Part shown: positions 53,892-62,490 of the stretch, one piece after another
Layout of the letters: every line of letters begins with the position of its first letter
How positions within the stretch are numbered: the first letter of the stretch is position 1
Assembly: GCF_018638295.1 (NCBI RefSeq)
Contig: NZ_JABTTS010000026.1
Location: 93,264 to 157,263, forward strand
Length of the DNA stretch: 64,000 nucleotides
Reading direction: 5' to 3'
Origin: Streptomyces sp. CHD11
Lineage (GTDB): Bacteria; Actinomycetota; Actinomycetes; Streptomycetales; Streptomycetaceae
The notes under the pieces: generated by a model
Databases searched by the model: none
Seen by the model: the letters and a program-made list of their open reading frames with translations, nothing else
What the model was told of the DNA's origin: nothing
Translations under genes and position numbers: made by a program

Positions 53892-56306
53892 TCAACTCAG
53901 CGTGAGCCGGGGCTTGGGGGCGTCGGTGCGGCCGGTCGGCGGAGGGCGGCTGCCCGCCCGGTAGGGCGCCGGCCAGACGGCGCCCGGTCCCTCGTAGCCC
54001 TGCTCGGCCGCCGCGTGCAGGGTCCAGTGCGGATCGTACAGATGGGGACGGCCCAGGGCACAGAGGTCCGTACGCCCCGCCAGAAGCAGGGAGTTGACGT
54101 CGTCCCACGAGGAGATCGCGCCCACCGCGATCACCGGGATGCCGGCCTGGTTGCGTATCCGGTCGGCGAACGGGGTCTGGTACGAGCGGCCGAACTCCGG
54201 TTTCTCGTCGGCGACCACCTGCCCGGTCGACACGTCGATCGCGTCGGCGCCGTGCGCGGCGAAGGCACGGGCGACGGCGACCGCGTCCTCGGCCGTGATG
54301 CCGCCCTGCGCCCAGTCGGTGGCGGAGACGCGGACGGTCATCGGCCGGTCCTGCGGCCACACCGCGCGCACCGCGTCGAAGACCTCCAGCGGGAACCGCA
54401 GCCGCTTCTCCGGTGAACCCCCGTAGGCGTCGGTACGGCGGTTGGTGAGGGGGGAGAGGAATCCGGAGAGCAGGTAGCCGTGGGCGCAGTGCAGTTCGAG
54501 GAGGTCGAAGCCGGCCCGCGCGGCCCGCACGGCGGCGGCGGCGAACTGCTCCCTGATGTCGGTGAGCTGGGCACGGGACAGCTCCCTGGGCACCTGGCCG
54601 CCCGGCCGGTACGGCAGCGGAGAGGCGGCGACCAGGGGCCAGTTGCCGTCGTCGAGCGGCTCGTCCATGCCCTCCCACATCAGCTTGGTCGAGCCCTTGC
54701 GGCCGCTGTGGCCGAGCTGAACGCCGATCGCGGTCCCGGGTGCCTGCGCGTGCGCGAAGTCGGTGATCCGCCGCCACGCCTCGGCCTGCCTGCCGGTGTA
54801 GAGACCGGCGCAGCCTGGGGTGATGCGGCCCTGCGGGCTGACGCACACCATCTCCGTCATCACCAGCCCGGCACCGCCCAGCGCGCGGGAGCCGAGGTGG
54901 ACGAGGTGGAAGTCGCCGGGGACGCCGTCGACGGCCGAGTACATGTCCATGGGCGAGACGACGACCCGGTTGCGCAGGGTCAGTCCGCGCAGCCGGAACG
55001 GGGTGAACATCGGGGGCGTGCCGGGAGGGCAGCCGAAGCCGCGTTCCACGGCCTCGGTGAAGCGGGCGTCGCGCAGCCGCAGGTTCTCGTGGGTGACGCG
55101 GCGGCTGCGGGTGAGCAGGTCGAAGGCGAACTGGCGGGGTGGCCGGCCCAGATGGAGGGGCAGGTCCTCGAACCACTCCAGACTGGCCCGGGCCGCGCGC
55201 TGGGTGGAGGCGACGACGGGACGCCGTTCCGTCTCGTAGGCGGCGAGCGCGGCCTCCAGCGACGGTTGTTCGCGCAGGCCGGCGGCGAGCGCGAGCGCGT
55301 CCTCCACGGCGAGCTTGGTGCCGGACCCGATGGAGAAGTGCGCGGTATGGGCGGCGTCACCGAGGAGCACGATGTTCCCGTGCGACCAGCGCTCGTTGAC
55401 GACCGTACGGAAGGTGGTCCACGCCGAGTTGCCGGTCCTCAACGGGCGTCCGCCGAGCACGTCCGCGAAGATCTTGGCGCACCGGCCGGCGGACTCCGTC
55501 TCGTCCATCTCGTCGAACCCGGCGGCCTGCCACACCTCCTGCCGCATCTCGACGATCACGGTGGAGGCCCCCTGGTTCCGCGGCCCGGAGGGCCCCGTCG
55601 AGGGGTGGTGGTCGGGCGACGGGCGGGAGTAGGGGTAGCCGTGCAACTGCATCACACCGTGCTCGGTCTCGGCGATCTCGAAGCGGAAGGCGTCGAAGGC
55701 GAAGTCGGCGGCGAGCCAGATGTAGCGGCAGCGGTGCGGGGTGATCCGGGGACGGAACACCTCCGCGAAGGCCTCGCGGGTGGCGCTGCCCGCTCCGTCG
55801 GCGGCGACGACGAGGTCATGGGTCCGCGCGAGCCGGACCGGGTCGGGTGCGGCCGCGCGGAAGCGCAGGTCGACGCCGAGGGCGTGGCAGCGGGCGTGCA
55901 GGATCTCCAGGAGGCGGCGGCGGCCGAGGGCGGCGAAGGCGTGCCCTGTGGAGGTGTGGCGGGTGTTGCGGTGGACGATGTCGATGTCGTCCCAGCGGAC
56001 GAAGTGCCGCCGGAGTTCCTCGTGGACGTGGGAGTCGGCGTCCTGGATGCCCCCGAGGGTCTCGTCCGAGAGGACTACGCCGAAGCCGAAGGTGTCGTCG
56101 GGGGCGTCGCGTTCCCAGAGGGTGACCTGCCGGTCGGGGGCGAGGCGCTTGAGCAGCGCGGCGGTGTAGAGGCCGCCGGGGCCTCCGCCGATGATCGCTA
56201 CGCGGAGGGGGCGGCGCGGGGCCCCGGGCGGCTGCGGGTCGTCGGTGGCTTGCCGCGCCGCTCCCGGCGCCCCTGAGGGCGATGGGGTCGCCTGAGACGG
56301 GAACAT
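53892..56306 (-). CDS. 2-Aminobenzoyl-CoA monooxygenase/reductase fusion (salicylyl-CoA 5-hydroxylase type)
   Basis: The 804-aa fusion has an N-terminal FAD monooxygenase with VAIIGGGPGGLYTAALL (about residues 36-52) and NIVLLGDAAHTAHFSIGSG. A C-terminal old-yellow-enzyme-like FMN domain starts at about residue 430 (MFTPFRLRGLTLRNRVVVSP) and has VQLGHSGRKGS and HCAHGYLLSGFLSP. This order and size match the 2-aminobenzoyl-CoA monooxygenase/reductase first described for aerobic anthranilate breakdown, which hydroxylates and then reduces the ring. AGGAGGT lies 6 bases before the ATG at 56306. It follows the enoyl-CoA hydratase gene by 75 bp. It is the defining gene of the island. Confidence 0.92.
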   Translation of the reverse strand: MFPSQATPSPSGAPGAARQATDDPQPPGAPRRPLRVAIIGGGPGGLYTAALLKRLAPDRQVTLWERDAPDDTFGFGVVLSDETLGGIQDADSHVHEELRRHFVRWDDIDIVHRNTRHTSTGHAFAALGRRRLLEILHARCHALGVDLRFRAAAPDPVRLARTHDLVVAADGAGSATREAFAEVFRPRITPHRCRYIWLAADFAFDAFRFEIAETEHGVMQLHGYPYSRPSPDHHPSTGPSGPRNQGASTVIVEMRQEVWQAAGFDEMDETESAGRCAKIFADVLGGRPLRTGNSAWTTFRTVVNERWSHGNIVLLGDAAHTAHFSIGSGTKLAVEDALALAAGLREQPSLEAALAAYETERRPVVASTQRAARASLEWFEDLPLHLGRPPRQFAFDLLTRSRRVTHENLRLRDARFTEAVERGFGCPPGTPPMFTPFRLRGLTLRNRVVVSPMDMYSAVDGVPGDFHLVHLGSRALGGAGLVMTEMVCVSPQGRITPGCAGLYTGRQAEAWRRITDFAHAQAPGTAIGVQLGHSGRKGSTKLMWEGMDEPLDDGNWPLVAASPLPYRPGGQVPRELSRAQLTDIREQFAAAAVRAARAGFDLLELHCAHGYLLSGFLSPLTNRRTDAYGGSPEKRLRFPLEVFDAVRAVWPQDRPMTVRVSATDWAQGGITAEDAVAVARAFAAHGADAIDVSTGQVVADEKPEFGRSYQTPFADRIRNQAGIPVIAVGAISSWDDVNSLLLAGRTDLCALGRPHLYDPHWTLHAAAEQGYEGPGAVWPAPYRAGSRPPPTGRTDAPKPRLTLS

Positions 56307-56381
56307 CCGCTACCTCCTGGGCCGTCGCGGACGCGGGTTGCCGGTGGCGGGGCTCGCGGGTTTCCGCGGCGGGGCCACGGC

Positions 56382-57209
56382 CTACCTTCCCTGCCACTTC
56401 GGGGGGCGTTTCTCGGTGAAGGCGGTGTGGAATTCCCGGTAGTCCTCGCCGGTCATCAGGAGGGCCTGGGTGGAGGCGTCCAGTTCCACCGAGGCGGCCA
56501 GCGGCATGTCCAGTTCGGCGGTGAGCAGGGCCTTGGTCTGGGCGTGTGCCAGAGCGGGGCCGTCGGCGAGTCTGCGGGCCAGGGCTCGGGCGGCCTCGTC
56601 GGCCCCGCCCTCGTCCGTCAGCACGCTGATCAGGCCGATGCGCTCGGCCTCCGGTGCGCGTACCGGGTCTCCCAGCATGAGCAGCCGGGTGGCGTGACCC
56701 AGGCCGACCACCCGGGGCAGCAGGTATGCCGCGCCCATGTCGCCGCCCGACAGGCCGACCCGGGTGAAGAGGAAGGCGAATCGGGCGCCCGCGTCGGCGA
56801 CGCGGAAGTCGGCGGCCAGGGCGAGGACGGCGCCGGCGCCGGCCGCCACCCCGTGCACCGCGGCGATCACCGGGAACGGGCATTCCCGTACCGCCCTGAC
56901 CACCTGGCCGGTCATCCGGTTGAAGTCGAGCAGCTGGGCGGTGTCCATCGAGAGGGTCGCGCCGATGATCTCGTCGACATCGCCGCCGGAGCAGAAACCG
57001 CGGCCCTCACCGGCCAGCACCAGGGCCCGTACCGCCCGCTCGCGGGACAGCTCGGCGAGCAGATCACGCAGGTCGGCGTAGGCGCCGAAGGTGAGCGCGT
57101 TGAGCTTGTCGGGGCGGGCGAGGGTGACGGTGGCGACGCCGTCGGCGAGATCGACGCGCAGGTGCGCCCAGCGGTCGGTGCGGGCGGCGGAGCCGGTGAA
57201 GGGACTCAT
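56382..57209 (-). CDS. Enoyl-CoA hydratase/isomerase family protein
   Basis: This 275-aa crotonase-fold protein has the oxyanion-hole segments AGEGRGFCSGGD and AVHGVAAGAGAVLALAADFRVAD. The N-terminal VTLARPDKLNAL is typical of the family. In this setting it probably hydrates the alicyclic enoyl-CoA produced by the monooxygenase/reductase, or helps open the ring. A strong GAGGAGG lies before the ATG at 57209. A TGAC-N4-GTCA site lies about 70 bp upstream. It is the first gene of the operon that continues with the fusion enzyme. Confidence 0.9.
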   Translation of the reverse strand: MSPFTGSAARTDRWAHLRVDLADGVATVTLARPDKLNALTFGAYADLRDLLAELSRERAVRALVLAGEGRGFCSGGDVDEIIGATLSMDTAQLLDFNRMTGQVVRAVRECPFPVIAAVHGVAAGAGAVLALAADFRVADAGARFAFLFTRVGLSGGDMGAAYLLPRVVGLGHATRLLMLGDPVRAPEAERIGLISVLTDEGGADEAARALARRLADGPALAHAQTKALLTAELDMPLAASVELDASTQALLMTGEDYREFHTAFTEKRPPKWQGR

Positions 57210-57279
57210 GAGGGCGGCCTCCTCGGGCGGGCACTGCGCTGCTCACTGAGTTCTGCCCCCTGAAGTTATCACTCCTTGG

Positions 57280-57306
57280 TGACTGTCGTCACGGGTACGC
57301 GATACG
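57280..57306. promoter_or_regulatory. Candidate PaaX operator before the hydratase/monooxygenase operon
   Basis: TGACTGTCGTCAC (57280-57292) is the same TGAC-N4-GTCA inverted repeat as at 51331, again followed by ACGCGATACG (57297-57306), here after 4 bases. It lies 71 bp before the hydratase start. No gene is visible in the rest of the 57210-57516 gap. Confidence 0.6.
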
Positions 57307-57516
57307 TTCGGGGACCGTCACATCCGTCATGACTCGTCGACGCGGCGGTAACGGCGGGTCCGGGTGCGCGAGGCGGGACCCGGGCGCGGGTAGGCCGCCG
57401 TTGCCGGGGCCCGACGCCCCGGACGGCGCCCCGGGCAGGGCTCCGGCGCCGCCCCCTCGAAGGGTGGCACCGGGTGCGCCGTACCATTGACGGTTGACTG
57501 CAGGAGCACCCGCTCC

Positions 57517-57960
57517 ATGAACGGACCCGTTGTGCACGATCCCTCCCCCGCTTCCACCTCCTGGCGCGTCGCGCTGCCGCACTCCACCGCGGCAGTGCCC
57601 GTCGCCCGCGCCCTGGTCCGTACGGCACTGGCCGAGCGCAAGCACACCGCCGACAGCGACACGGCGGAACTGCTGACGGCGGAACTGGTGGCCAACGCCG
57701 TGGAGCACACCTCGGGGAGCGCCCCGATCGAGCTGGTGGTCCGGCTGCTGCCGACCGGTTTCCAGGTGGAGGTGCACGACGCCGACCCGGCGCCGCCCGG
57801 CGACCTCACCCGTCCGCTGCTCACCCAGCCCGACCCCTGGCAGGAGCACGGGCGGGGGCTGCTGCTGATCCGCACCCTGAGCTCGTCCTGCGGCCACCGT
57901 CCCACCGACTCCGGCAAGGCGGTGTGGTTCCGGCTGCCCGGGCAGCGGCGCCCTCTCTGA
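57517..57960 (+). CDS. ATP-binding protein of the RsbW/anti-sigma type
   Basis: The 147-aa protein has the HATPase_c N-box ELLTAELVANAVEHT and the G1-like EVHDADPAPP followed by the loop EHGRGLLLIRTLSSSCGHR. This is the small GHKL-type kinase common in Streptomyces, related to the sigma-factor-binding kinases SpoIIAB and RsbW. No partner sigma or anti-anti-sigma gene lies next to it. The ATG at 57517 follows CAGGAGC. It is probably monocistronic. Confidence 0.87.
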   Translation: MNGPVVHDPSPASTSWRVALPHSTAAVPVARALVRTALAERKHTADSDTAELLTAELVANAVEHTSGSAPIELVVRLLPTGFQVEVHDADPAPPGDLTRPLLTQPDPWQEHGRGLLLIRTLSSSCGHRPTDSGKAVWFRLPGQRRPL

Positions 57961-57983
57961 GCGGGCCGGGACGGGAAGGGAGC

Positions 57984-58991
57984 TCAGGCGAGGGTCGCGA
58001 CCAGGACCGCCTTGATCGTGTGCATACGGTTCTCCGCCTCGTCGAAGACCACCGAGTGCGCCGACTCGAACACCTCGTCGGTCACCTCCAGCGACTCCAG
58101 GCCGTGGGCCTCGTACACGTCCCGGCCGACCTGGGTGCCGAGGTCGTGGAAGGCGGGCAGGCAGTGCAGGAACCGGACGTCCGGGTTGCCGGTGGCGCGC
58201 AGGACCTCCATGGTCACCGCGTACGGCGCGAGGGCGGCGATCCGCTCGCCCCAGACCTCCTTGGGCTCACCCATGGAGACCCAGACGTCGGTGGCGACGA
58301 AATCGGCGCCCGCCACTCCCTCGGCGATCTCCTCGGTGAGCGTCACACGCGCCCCGCTGGACACGGCGAGCGCGCGGGCCCGGTCGACGACGTCCTGGGC
58401 GGGCCAGTAGGACTTCGGGGCGACGACGCGTACGTCCATCCCCAGCAGGGCCGCGGTGACGAGGTAGGAGTTGCCCATGTTGAAGCGGGCGTCGCCGAGG
58501 TAGGCGAAGGAGATGTCCGTGAGCGGCTTGGGGCTGTGCTCGGTCATCGTGAGCACGTCGGCGAGCATCTGGGTGGGGTGCCAGTCGTCGGTGAGACCGT
58601 TGTAGACGGGGACGCCCGCGTACCGCGCCAGTTCCTCCACCTTCGCCTGGCTGTCCCCCCGGTACTCGATCCCGTCGTACATCCGGCCCAGCACCCGGGC
58701 GGTGTCCCTCACGGACTCCTTGTGGCCCATCTGCGAGCCCGACGGGTCGAGGTACGTCGTGGAGGCGCCCTGGTCGGCGGCCGCGACCTCGAACGCACAG
58801 CGGGTCCGTGTCGAGGTCTTCTCGAAGATCAGCGCGATGTTCCTGCCCCGTAGGTACCGGTGCTCGGTCCCGGCCCGTTTGGCGGCCTTCAGTTCGGCGG
58901 CCAGTTCCAGCAGGCCGCGGAACTCCCGCGCGGTGAAGTCCGCCTCCTTGAGGAAGTGGCGGCCGGCGAGGGCGGTCGGGACAGTCGCCAT
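57984..58991 (-). CDS. arcB: Ornithine carbamoyltransferase (catabolic)
   Basis: The 335-aa enzyme has the carbamoyl-phosphate motif STRTR, the segments DDWHPTQMLAD (HPTQ) and FLHCLPAFHD (HCLP), and SMGEP near the ornithine loop. The pairing with arginine deiminase upstream indicates the catabolic direction: citrulline and phosphate to ornithine and carbamoyl phosphate. It is transcribed after arcA with 70 bp between, a gap that has AT-rich GTATAGA repeats. No carbamate kinase gene is in the window. Confidence 0.92.
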   Translation of the reverse strand: MATVPTALAGRHFLKEADFTAREFRGLLELAAELKAAKRAGTEHRYLRGRNIALIFEKTSTRTRCAFEVAAADQGASTTYLDPSGSQMGHKESVRDTARVLGRMYDGIEYRGDSQAKVEELARYAGVPVYNGLTDDWHPTQMLADVLTMTEHSPKPLTDISFAYLGDARFNMGNSYLVTAALLGMDVRVVAPKSYWPAQDVVDRARALAVSSGARVTLTEEIAEGVAGADFVATDVWVSMGEPKEVWGERIAALAPYAVTMEVLRATGNPDVRFLHCLPAFHDLGTQVGRDVYEAHGLESLEVTDEVFESAHSVVFDEAENRMHTIKAVLVATLA

Positions 58992-59029
58992 GGGGCGCTC
59001 CAGGACTGGGGGACACGAATTATTGGAAG

Positions 59030-59070
59030 TCTATACGAAGATTTGCATTTCTATACAGCATCTATACAGC
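59030..59070. repeat. Three in-phase TCTATAC repeats between arcA and arcB
   Basis: TCTATACGAAG begins at 59030, TCTATACAGCA at 59050 and TCTATACAGC at 59061, so the copies lie 20 and 11 bases apart, close to one and two turns of the helix. The last copy overlaps the arcA stop codon. The stretch is unusually A/T-rich for this genome. It could be a regulator site in front of arcB, but it does not match the ArgR box that I know. Confidence 0.5.
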
Positions 59071-60285
59071 GTCTCGCTGTACGGGACAGCTCATGCACCG
59101 CGGTCCGCCCCTGCCCCGGCCCAGCTCGCTGCCCGGGATCTCTATCACCTCGATGCCCTGCTTGCGCAGATGCGTGTTGGTGGTGGAGTTCCGCTCGTAG
59201 GCGACGACCACGCCCGGTTCGACGGCCAGGACGTTGCAGCCGTCGTCCCACTGTTCGCGCTCGGCCGCGTGCACGTCCTGGGTGGCGGTCAGCACCCGGA
59301 TCTCGCTGAGCCCGAGCGCGGCGGCGATCGCGCGGTGCATGTGCTCCGGCGGATGGTCGGTGACCTTGAGCTCCTTCTCGTCGGAGCCGGGCTCGATGGT
59401 GTAGGACCGGAGCATGCCGAGGCCCGCGTACTGGGTGAAGGTGTCGCCGTCGACCATCGTCATCACCGTGTCGAGGTGCATCAGGGCGCGCCTCTTCGGC
59501 ATGTCGAGGGCCACGATCGTCCTGGCCGAGCCGGCCGCGAACAGTTTGTGCGCGAGCATCTCCACGGCCTGCGGGGTGGTGCGTTCACTCATGCCGATCA
59601 GCACCGCGCCGTTGCCGATGACCAGCACGTCGCCGCCCTCGATGGTGGACGGGTAGTCGGCCTGCCCCTCCGACCAGAGGTGGAAGGAATCCCCCCGGAA
59701 CAGCGGGTGGTGCCGGTAGATCGCCTCGAAGTGCACGGTCTCGCGCTGCCGGGCCGGCCAGCGCATCGCGTTGATGGAGACACCGTCGTAGATCCAGGCG
59801 GACGTGTCGCGGGTGAAGAGGTGGTTGGGCAGCGGGCGGAGCAGGAAGTCGTCGAGCTCCATGACGTGGAAGCGCACCGAGGTCGGCTCGGGGTGGGTGT
59901 CCAGGAACTCCCGCTTGGTCATCCCGCCCACCAGCACCTCGGCCAGCTCCGGCGCCGGGAGCGTCTCGAAGGCGGCGCGCAGATGGTCGGTGGCCAGCGG
60001 GCCGTACTCCTTCTCGTCGAACACCCGGTCCAGTACGAGCGCACGTGCCGCCGGGATCGCCAGCGTCTCGGAGAGCAGGTCACCGAAGAGGTGGACGGTG
60101 ACGCCGCGGTCGCGCAGGACGTCGGCGAACCCGTCGTGCTCGGCGCGCGCCCGGCGCACCCAGAGCACGTCGTCGAAGAGCAGGGCGTCCTTGTTGCTGG
60201 GGGTGAGCCTCTTGAGCTCGAGATCCGGCCGGTGGAGGATGACGCGGCGCAGCCGCCCGGCCTCGGAGTCGACGTGGTAGGTCAT
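59062..60285 (-). CDS. arcA: Arginine deiminase
   Basis: This 407-aa enzyme converts arginine to citrulline and ammonia. Visible landmarks are the FTRDTSAWI segment, the EGGDVLVIGNGAVLIGMSERT segment, HLDTVMTMVD with the catalytic histidine, and the C-terminal GGPRCMSCPV with the nucleophile cysteine. The ATG at 60285 starts the family's usual N terminus (VDSEAGRLRRVILHRP). It is the first gene of the arcA-arcB pair. In actinomycetes the pathway gives ATP from arginine when oxygen is low. Confidence 0.95.
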   Translation of the reverse strand: MTYHVDSEAGRLRRVILHRPDLELKRLTPSNKDALLFDDVLWVRRARAEHDGFADVLRDRGVTVHLFGDLLSETLAIPAARALVLDRVFDEKEYGPLATDHLRAAFETLPAPELAEVLVGGMTKREFLDTHPEPTSVRFHVMELDDFLLRPLPNHLFTRDTSAWIYDGVSINAMRWPARQRETVHFEAIYRHHPLFRGDSFHLWSEGQADYPSTIEGGDVLVIGNGAVLIGMSERTTPQAVEMLAHKLFAAGSARTIVALDMPKRRALMHLDTVMTMVDGDTFTQYAGLGMLRSYTIEPGSDEKELKVTDHPPEHMHRAIAAALGLSEIRVLTATQDVHAAEREQWDDGCNVLAVEPGVVVAYERNSTTNTHLRKQGIEVIEIPGSELGRGRGGPRCMSCPVQRDAV

Positions 60286-60359
60286 GTCTTCATCCTGACC
60301 ACCCGGCCACGGGTTCACCCCCCGGTTCGGCGTATCCGCGGTGCCGCCCGCGCCACCCG

Positions 60360-62177
60360 TCACCCGGCGGGCGGGGGTGGCGGCAGCAGCAGCTCGGGCC
60401 GGGCCAGCGCCCTCCGGGCGGCGGGGCCCGGTTCCAGCGCGGCCCTGGCCACGATCCAGCCTGCGCGCAGGTGCGGATCCCCGGGTTCCCGCTCCAGCCC
60501 TTTGGCGTACCCGTCGAAGGCGGCCGCCGGATCGCCCGCCGCCAGGTGCTCGTCCGGCGTACGGGGCTCGGCGGGCGGCACACCGAAGAGATGCGTGCGG
60601 ACGTCGGGCCAGGAGGCGCGGTCGGACCGGAAACGGAGGTCGTCCGGGGCGGCGGACCCGCCGCCGGACCGGGCTTCGGGTGGCACGGAGCGCTCCTGCG
60701 GACCATGGCCGGCGGCGCCCCCCGGCGGCGGGAGGAGGTTGCGCAGCCGCCACTCCGTGCGGTGCAGGGCGGCGGCGGTGCGGGCCCGGGTCCGGGCGGG
60801 CTCGGGGACCGGTTCGCGCAGCCACCCGTCCAGGGTGCGGGCGAGACCGGTGACCAGGGCGCGGCCGGCCGCGGTGAGCCGCCCACTGCTGAGGAGGGTG
60901 CGTACGACCAGGCGGCTCTGCGTCCGGCGCAGCGCGAAGTGGTAGGCGGCCGTCCCGGCGTACTCCGGGTCGGCGAGCCGGTCCCGCCAGAAGCCCGCGA
61001 CGCCGGTGAACGCGTAGGCGCCGTGCAGCAGACCGGTGAGGTGACGCGGGTCCGGGCGCCAGGGCGCGTAGAAGCGCTCGGCGCGGTCGTCGGACAGGAG
61101 CGGGAAGAGGTGGATCAGCGCGGCGAGCTTGCTGTGCTGGAACTCGTGGACCAGCGCCTCGGCGAGGGCGAGCGCCGAGGAGGGGCGGGAGACGACCATG
61201 GCGCCGTAGGCGTCGCCGCTGGACGCCGACACGCGGACGTCGGGCGGGGGCGGAGGCAGCAGGGCGGTCCTGGCCCAGGGGACGACGGACCGGATCCACG
61301 CGGGGTCGAGCCGTCCGGGTCCCGCTCCGTCCGCCCCCGCGAGGATCGCGACGGCCTCGTCGAACAGCCGCTGCCAGGCCACCGCCTCGTCGTGGTCCAG
61401 CCGGGCGGGCGGAACGGGGCCGTCCAGATCCCGGTAGGGGTCCAGATCCTCCAGAGGGATGGCGACGGGGCCGTCCGGGGCGGCGTGGGTGAGGGTGCGC
61501 AGCGGGTGCCAGCCGGGGGCGCCGGGGTCCGCGGGAACCGGGTCCGTGAAGGTGCGCAGCGGCGGCGGGACGGGGGCCTCCGGGCCGGAACGATCCACCG
61601 GCACGGGTGCGGGACGGCAGGTCAGGGTGATGGGCCGGCCGCGGCGGTCCGGTCCGCTCAGCGTCATGACGCCGGCGCGGGTGCCGGCTCTGCCCGCGCC
61701 GACACCGGGGGCCCCGTCCGGCAGCCGGGCCAGTCCCAGGCCCGGCAGGTGCAGGGCGCCGTCGTCCAGCGCGACGCGCAGGGATGTCTCCGTACCGGCG
61801 TACAGCGAGGCGGCCACCGCGAGGCTGTTCAGCCGGGCCGCCTCCGCCCACAGCGGCGGCCCGGTCGCCGTACCGTGCAGCCGGCGCAGGAGATGCGCGA
61901 TCCAGGCGCCGGTCGTGGGAGCGAGCAGCAGCCCCTCGACCGGCTCCGGCGCCCGCTCCGCCGCCTCCTTGAACACCTTCCAGGCGCTCGTGGCCCCGGG
62001 CAGCGGAGTGCGCACGTCCCGGACGCGCTTCAACAGGGTGCGCAGCAGCAACAACCGGCGGGCCCGCTCACCCTGTTCGAGGAAGGCGACGGCCGCGGCG
62101 GAGCCGCCGCCGGACGCCAGTTCCGCGAAAAGGTGGCCGGGCATGTGAAACGGGGTGGTGCGCGGCTCGCCGGTCAT
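60360..62177 (-). CDS. HExxH-motif peptide-modification protein (putative aKG-HExxH peptide beta-hydroxylase)
   Basis: The 605-aa protein has the metal-binding motif HEFQH (about residue 344) in LAEALVHEFQHSKLAAL. An all-helical surround and a C-terminal TPR-like end follow. This is the HExxH type found next to FxsA/FxsB radical-SAM cyclophane clusters and recently described as 2-oxoglutarate peptide beta-hydroxylases. Here no radical SAM gene is visible. An FxsA-like small peptide gene lies about 90 bp upstream on the same strand. The ATG at 62177 follows GGAGG. Hydroxylation of that peptide is inference. Confidence 0.82.
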   Translation of the reverse strand: MTGEPRTTPFHMPGHLFAELASGGGSAAAVAFLEQGERARRLLLLRTLLKRVRDVRTPLPGATSAWKVFKEAAERAPEPVEGLLLAPTTGAWIAHLLRRLHGTATGPPLWAEAARLNSLAVAASLYAGTETSLRVALDDGALHLPGLGLARLPDGAPGVGAGRAGTRAGVMTLSGPDRRGRPITLTCRPAPVPVDRSGPEAPVPPPLRTFTDPVPADPGAPGWHPLRTLTHAAPDGPVAIPLEDLDPYRDLDGPVPPARLDHDEAVAWQRLFDEAVAILAGADGAGPGRLDPAWIRSVVPWARTALLPPPPPDVRVSASSGDAYGAMVVSRPSSALALAEALVHEFQHSKLAALIHLFPLLSDDRAERFYAPWRPDPRHLTGLLHGAYAFTGVAGFWRDRLADPEYAGTAAYHFALRRTQSRLVVRTLLSSGRLTAAGRALVTGLARTLDGWLREPVPEPARTRARTAAALHRTEWRLRNLLPPPGGAAGHGPQERSVPPEARSGGGSAAPDDLRFRSDRASWPDVRTHLFGVPPAEPRTPDEHLAAGDPAAAFDGYAKGLEREPGDPHLRAGWIVARAALEPGPAARRALARPELLLPPPPPAG

Positions 62178-62268
62178 GGGGTGGGACCTCCGGTCACGGA
62201 TGCGGGCAGGGCGGCCGGCGGCCCGCCGGGGCCTGGGCCGGCCCCCCGCCGCCGCCGAGGCGCGACGG

Positions 62269-62490
62269 TCACTCGGCTCGGGCGGAGCCCTCGTTTCCGC
62301 CTCGGATGCCGCCGCGTGCGCGCAGCACCTCTTCGAGCACCCGGACACGCGGGCTCAGTGGCGCGAGCTCGTCCAGCGCGGTCAGGGGCAGGCCCGCGAG
62401 GTCGGTCAGATCCGACTCCCAGACATCGGTCCCCGCACCGGTGGCCTGCTCCCGGTCGGCGGTGCGGCGCAGAGCGGGCGGCTGATGCAA
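62269..62490 (-). CDS. Small FxsA-like precursor peptide without the FxSxx end
   Basis: The predicted 73-aa peptide has the acidic leader ESDLTDLAGLPLTALDELAPL, which resembles FxsA leaders (ESDLIDLTGVPLxxLDxL). A second helix, RVRVLEEVLRARGG, follows. The C terminus (RGGNEGSARAE) lacks the FxSxx-COOH end. The TTG at 62490 is chosen because GGGGGAG lies 4 bases before it; the true start is uncertain. The gene is too small for easy ORF calling. It is a putative substrate of the HExxH protein. Confidence 0.62.
   Translation of the reverse strand: MHQPPALRRTADREQATGAGTDVWESDLTDLAGLPLTALDELAPLSPRVRVLEEVLRARGGIRGGNEGSARAE

Noticed and set aside
59030..59070. ArgR box before arcB
   Set aside because: The repeats do not form the TGAAT/ATTCA-type palindrome of ArgR sites, so I kept it only as an unassigned repeat.
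62269..62300. FxSxx-COOH end of a standard FxsA peptide
   Set aside because: The reading frame ends in GNEGSARAE and has no phenylalanine in the last residues, so it is not a standard FxsA core.
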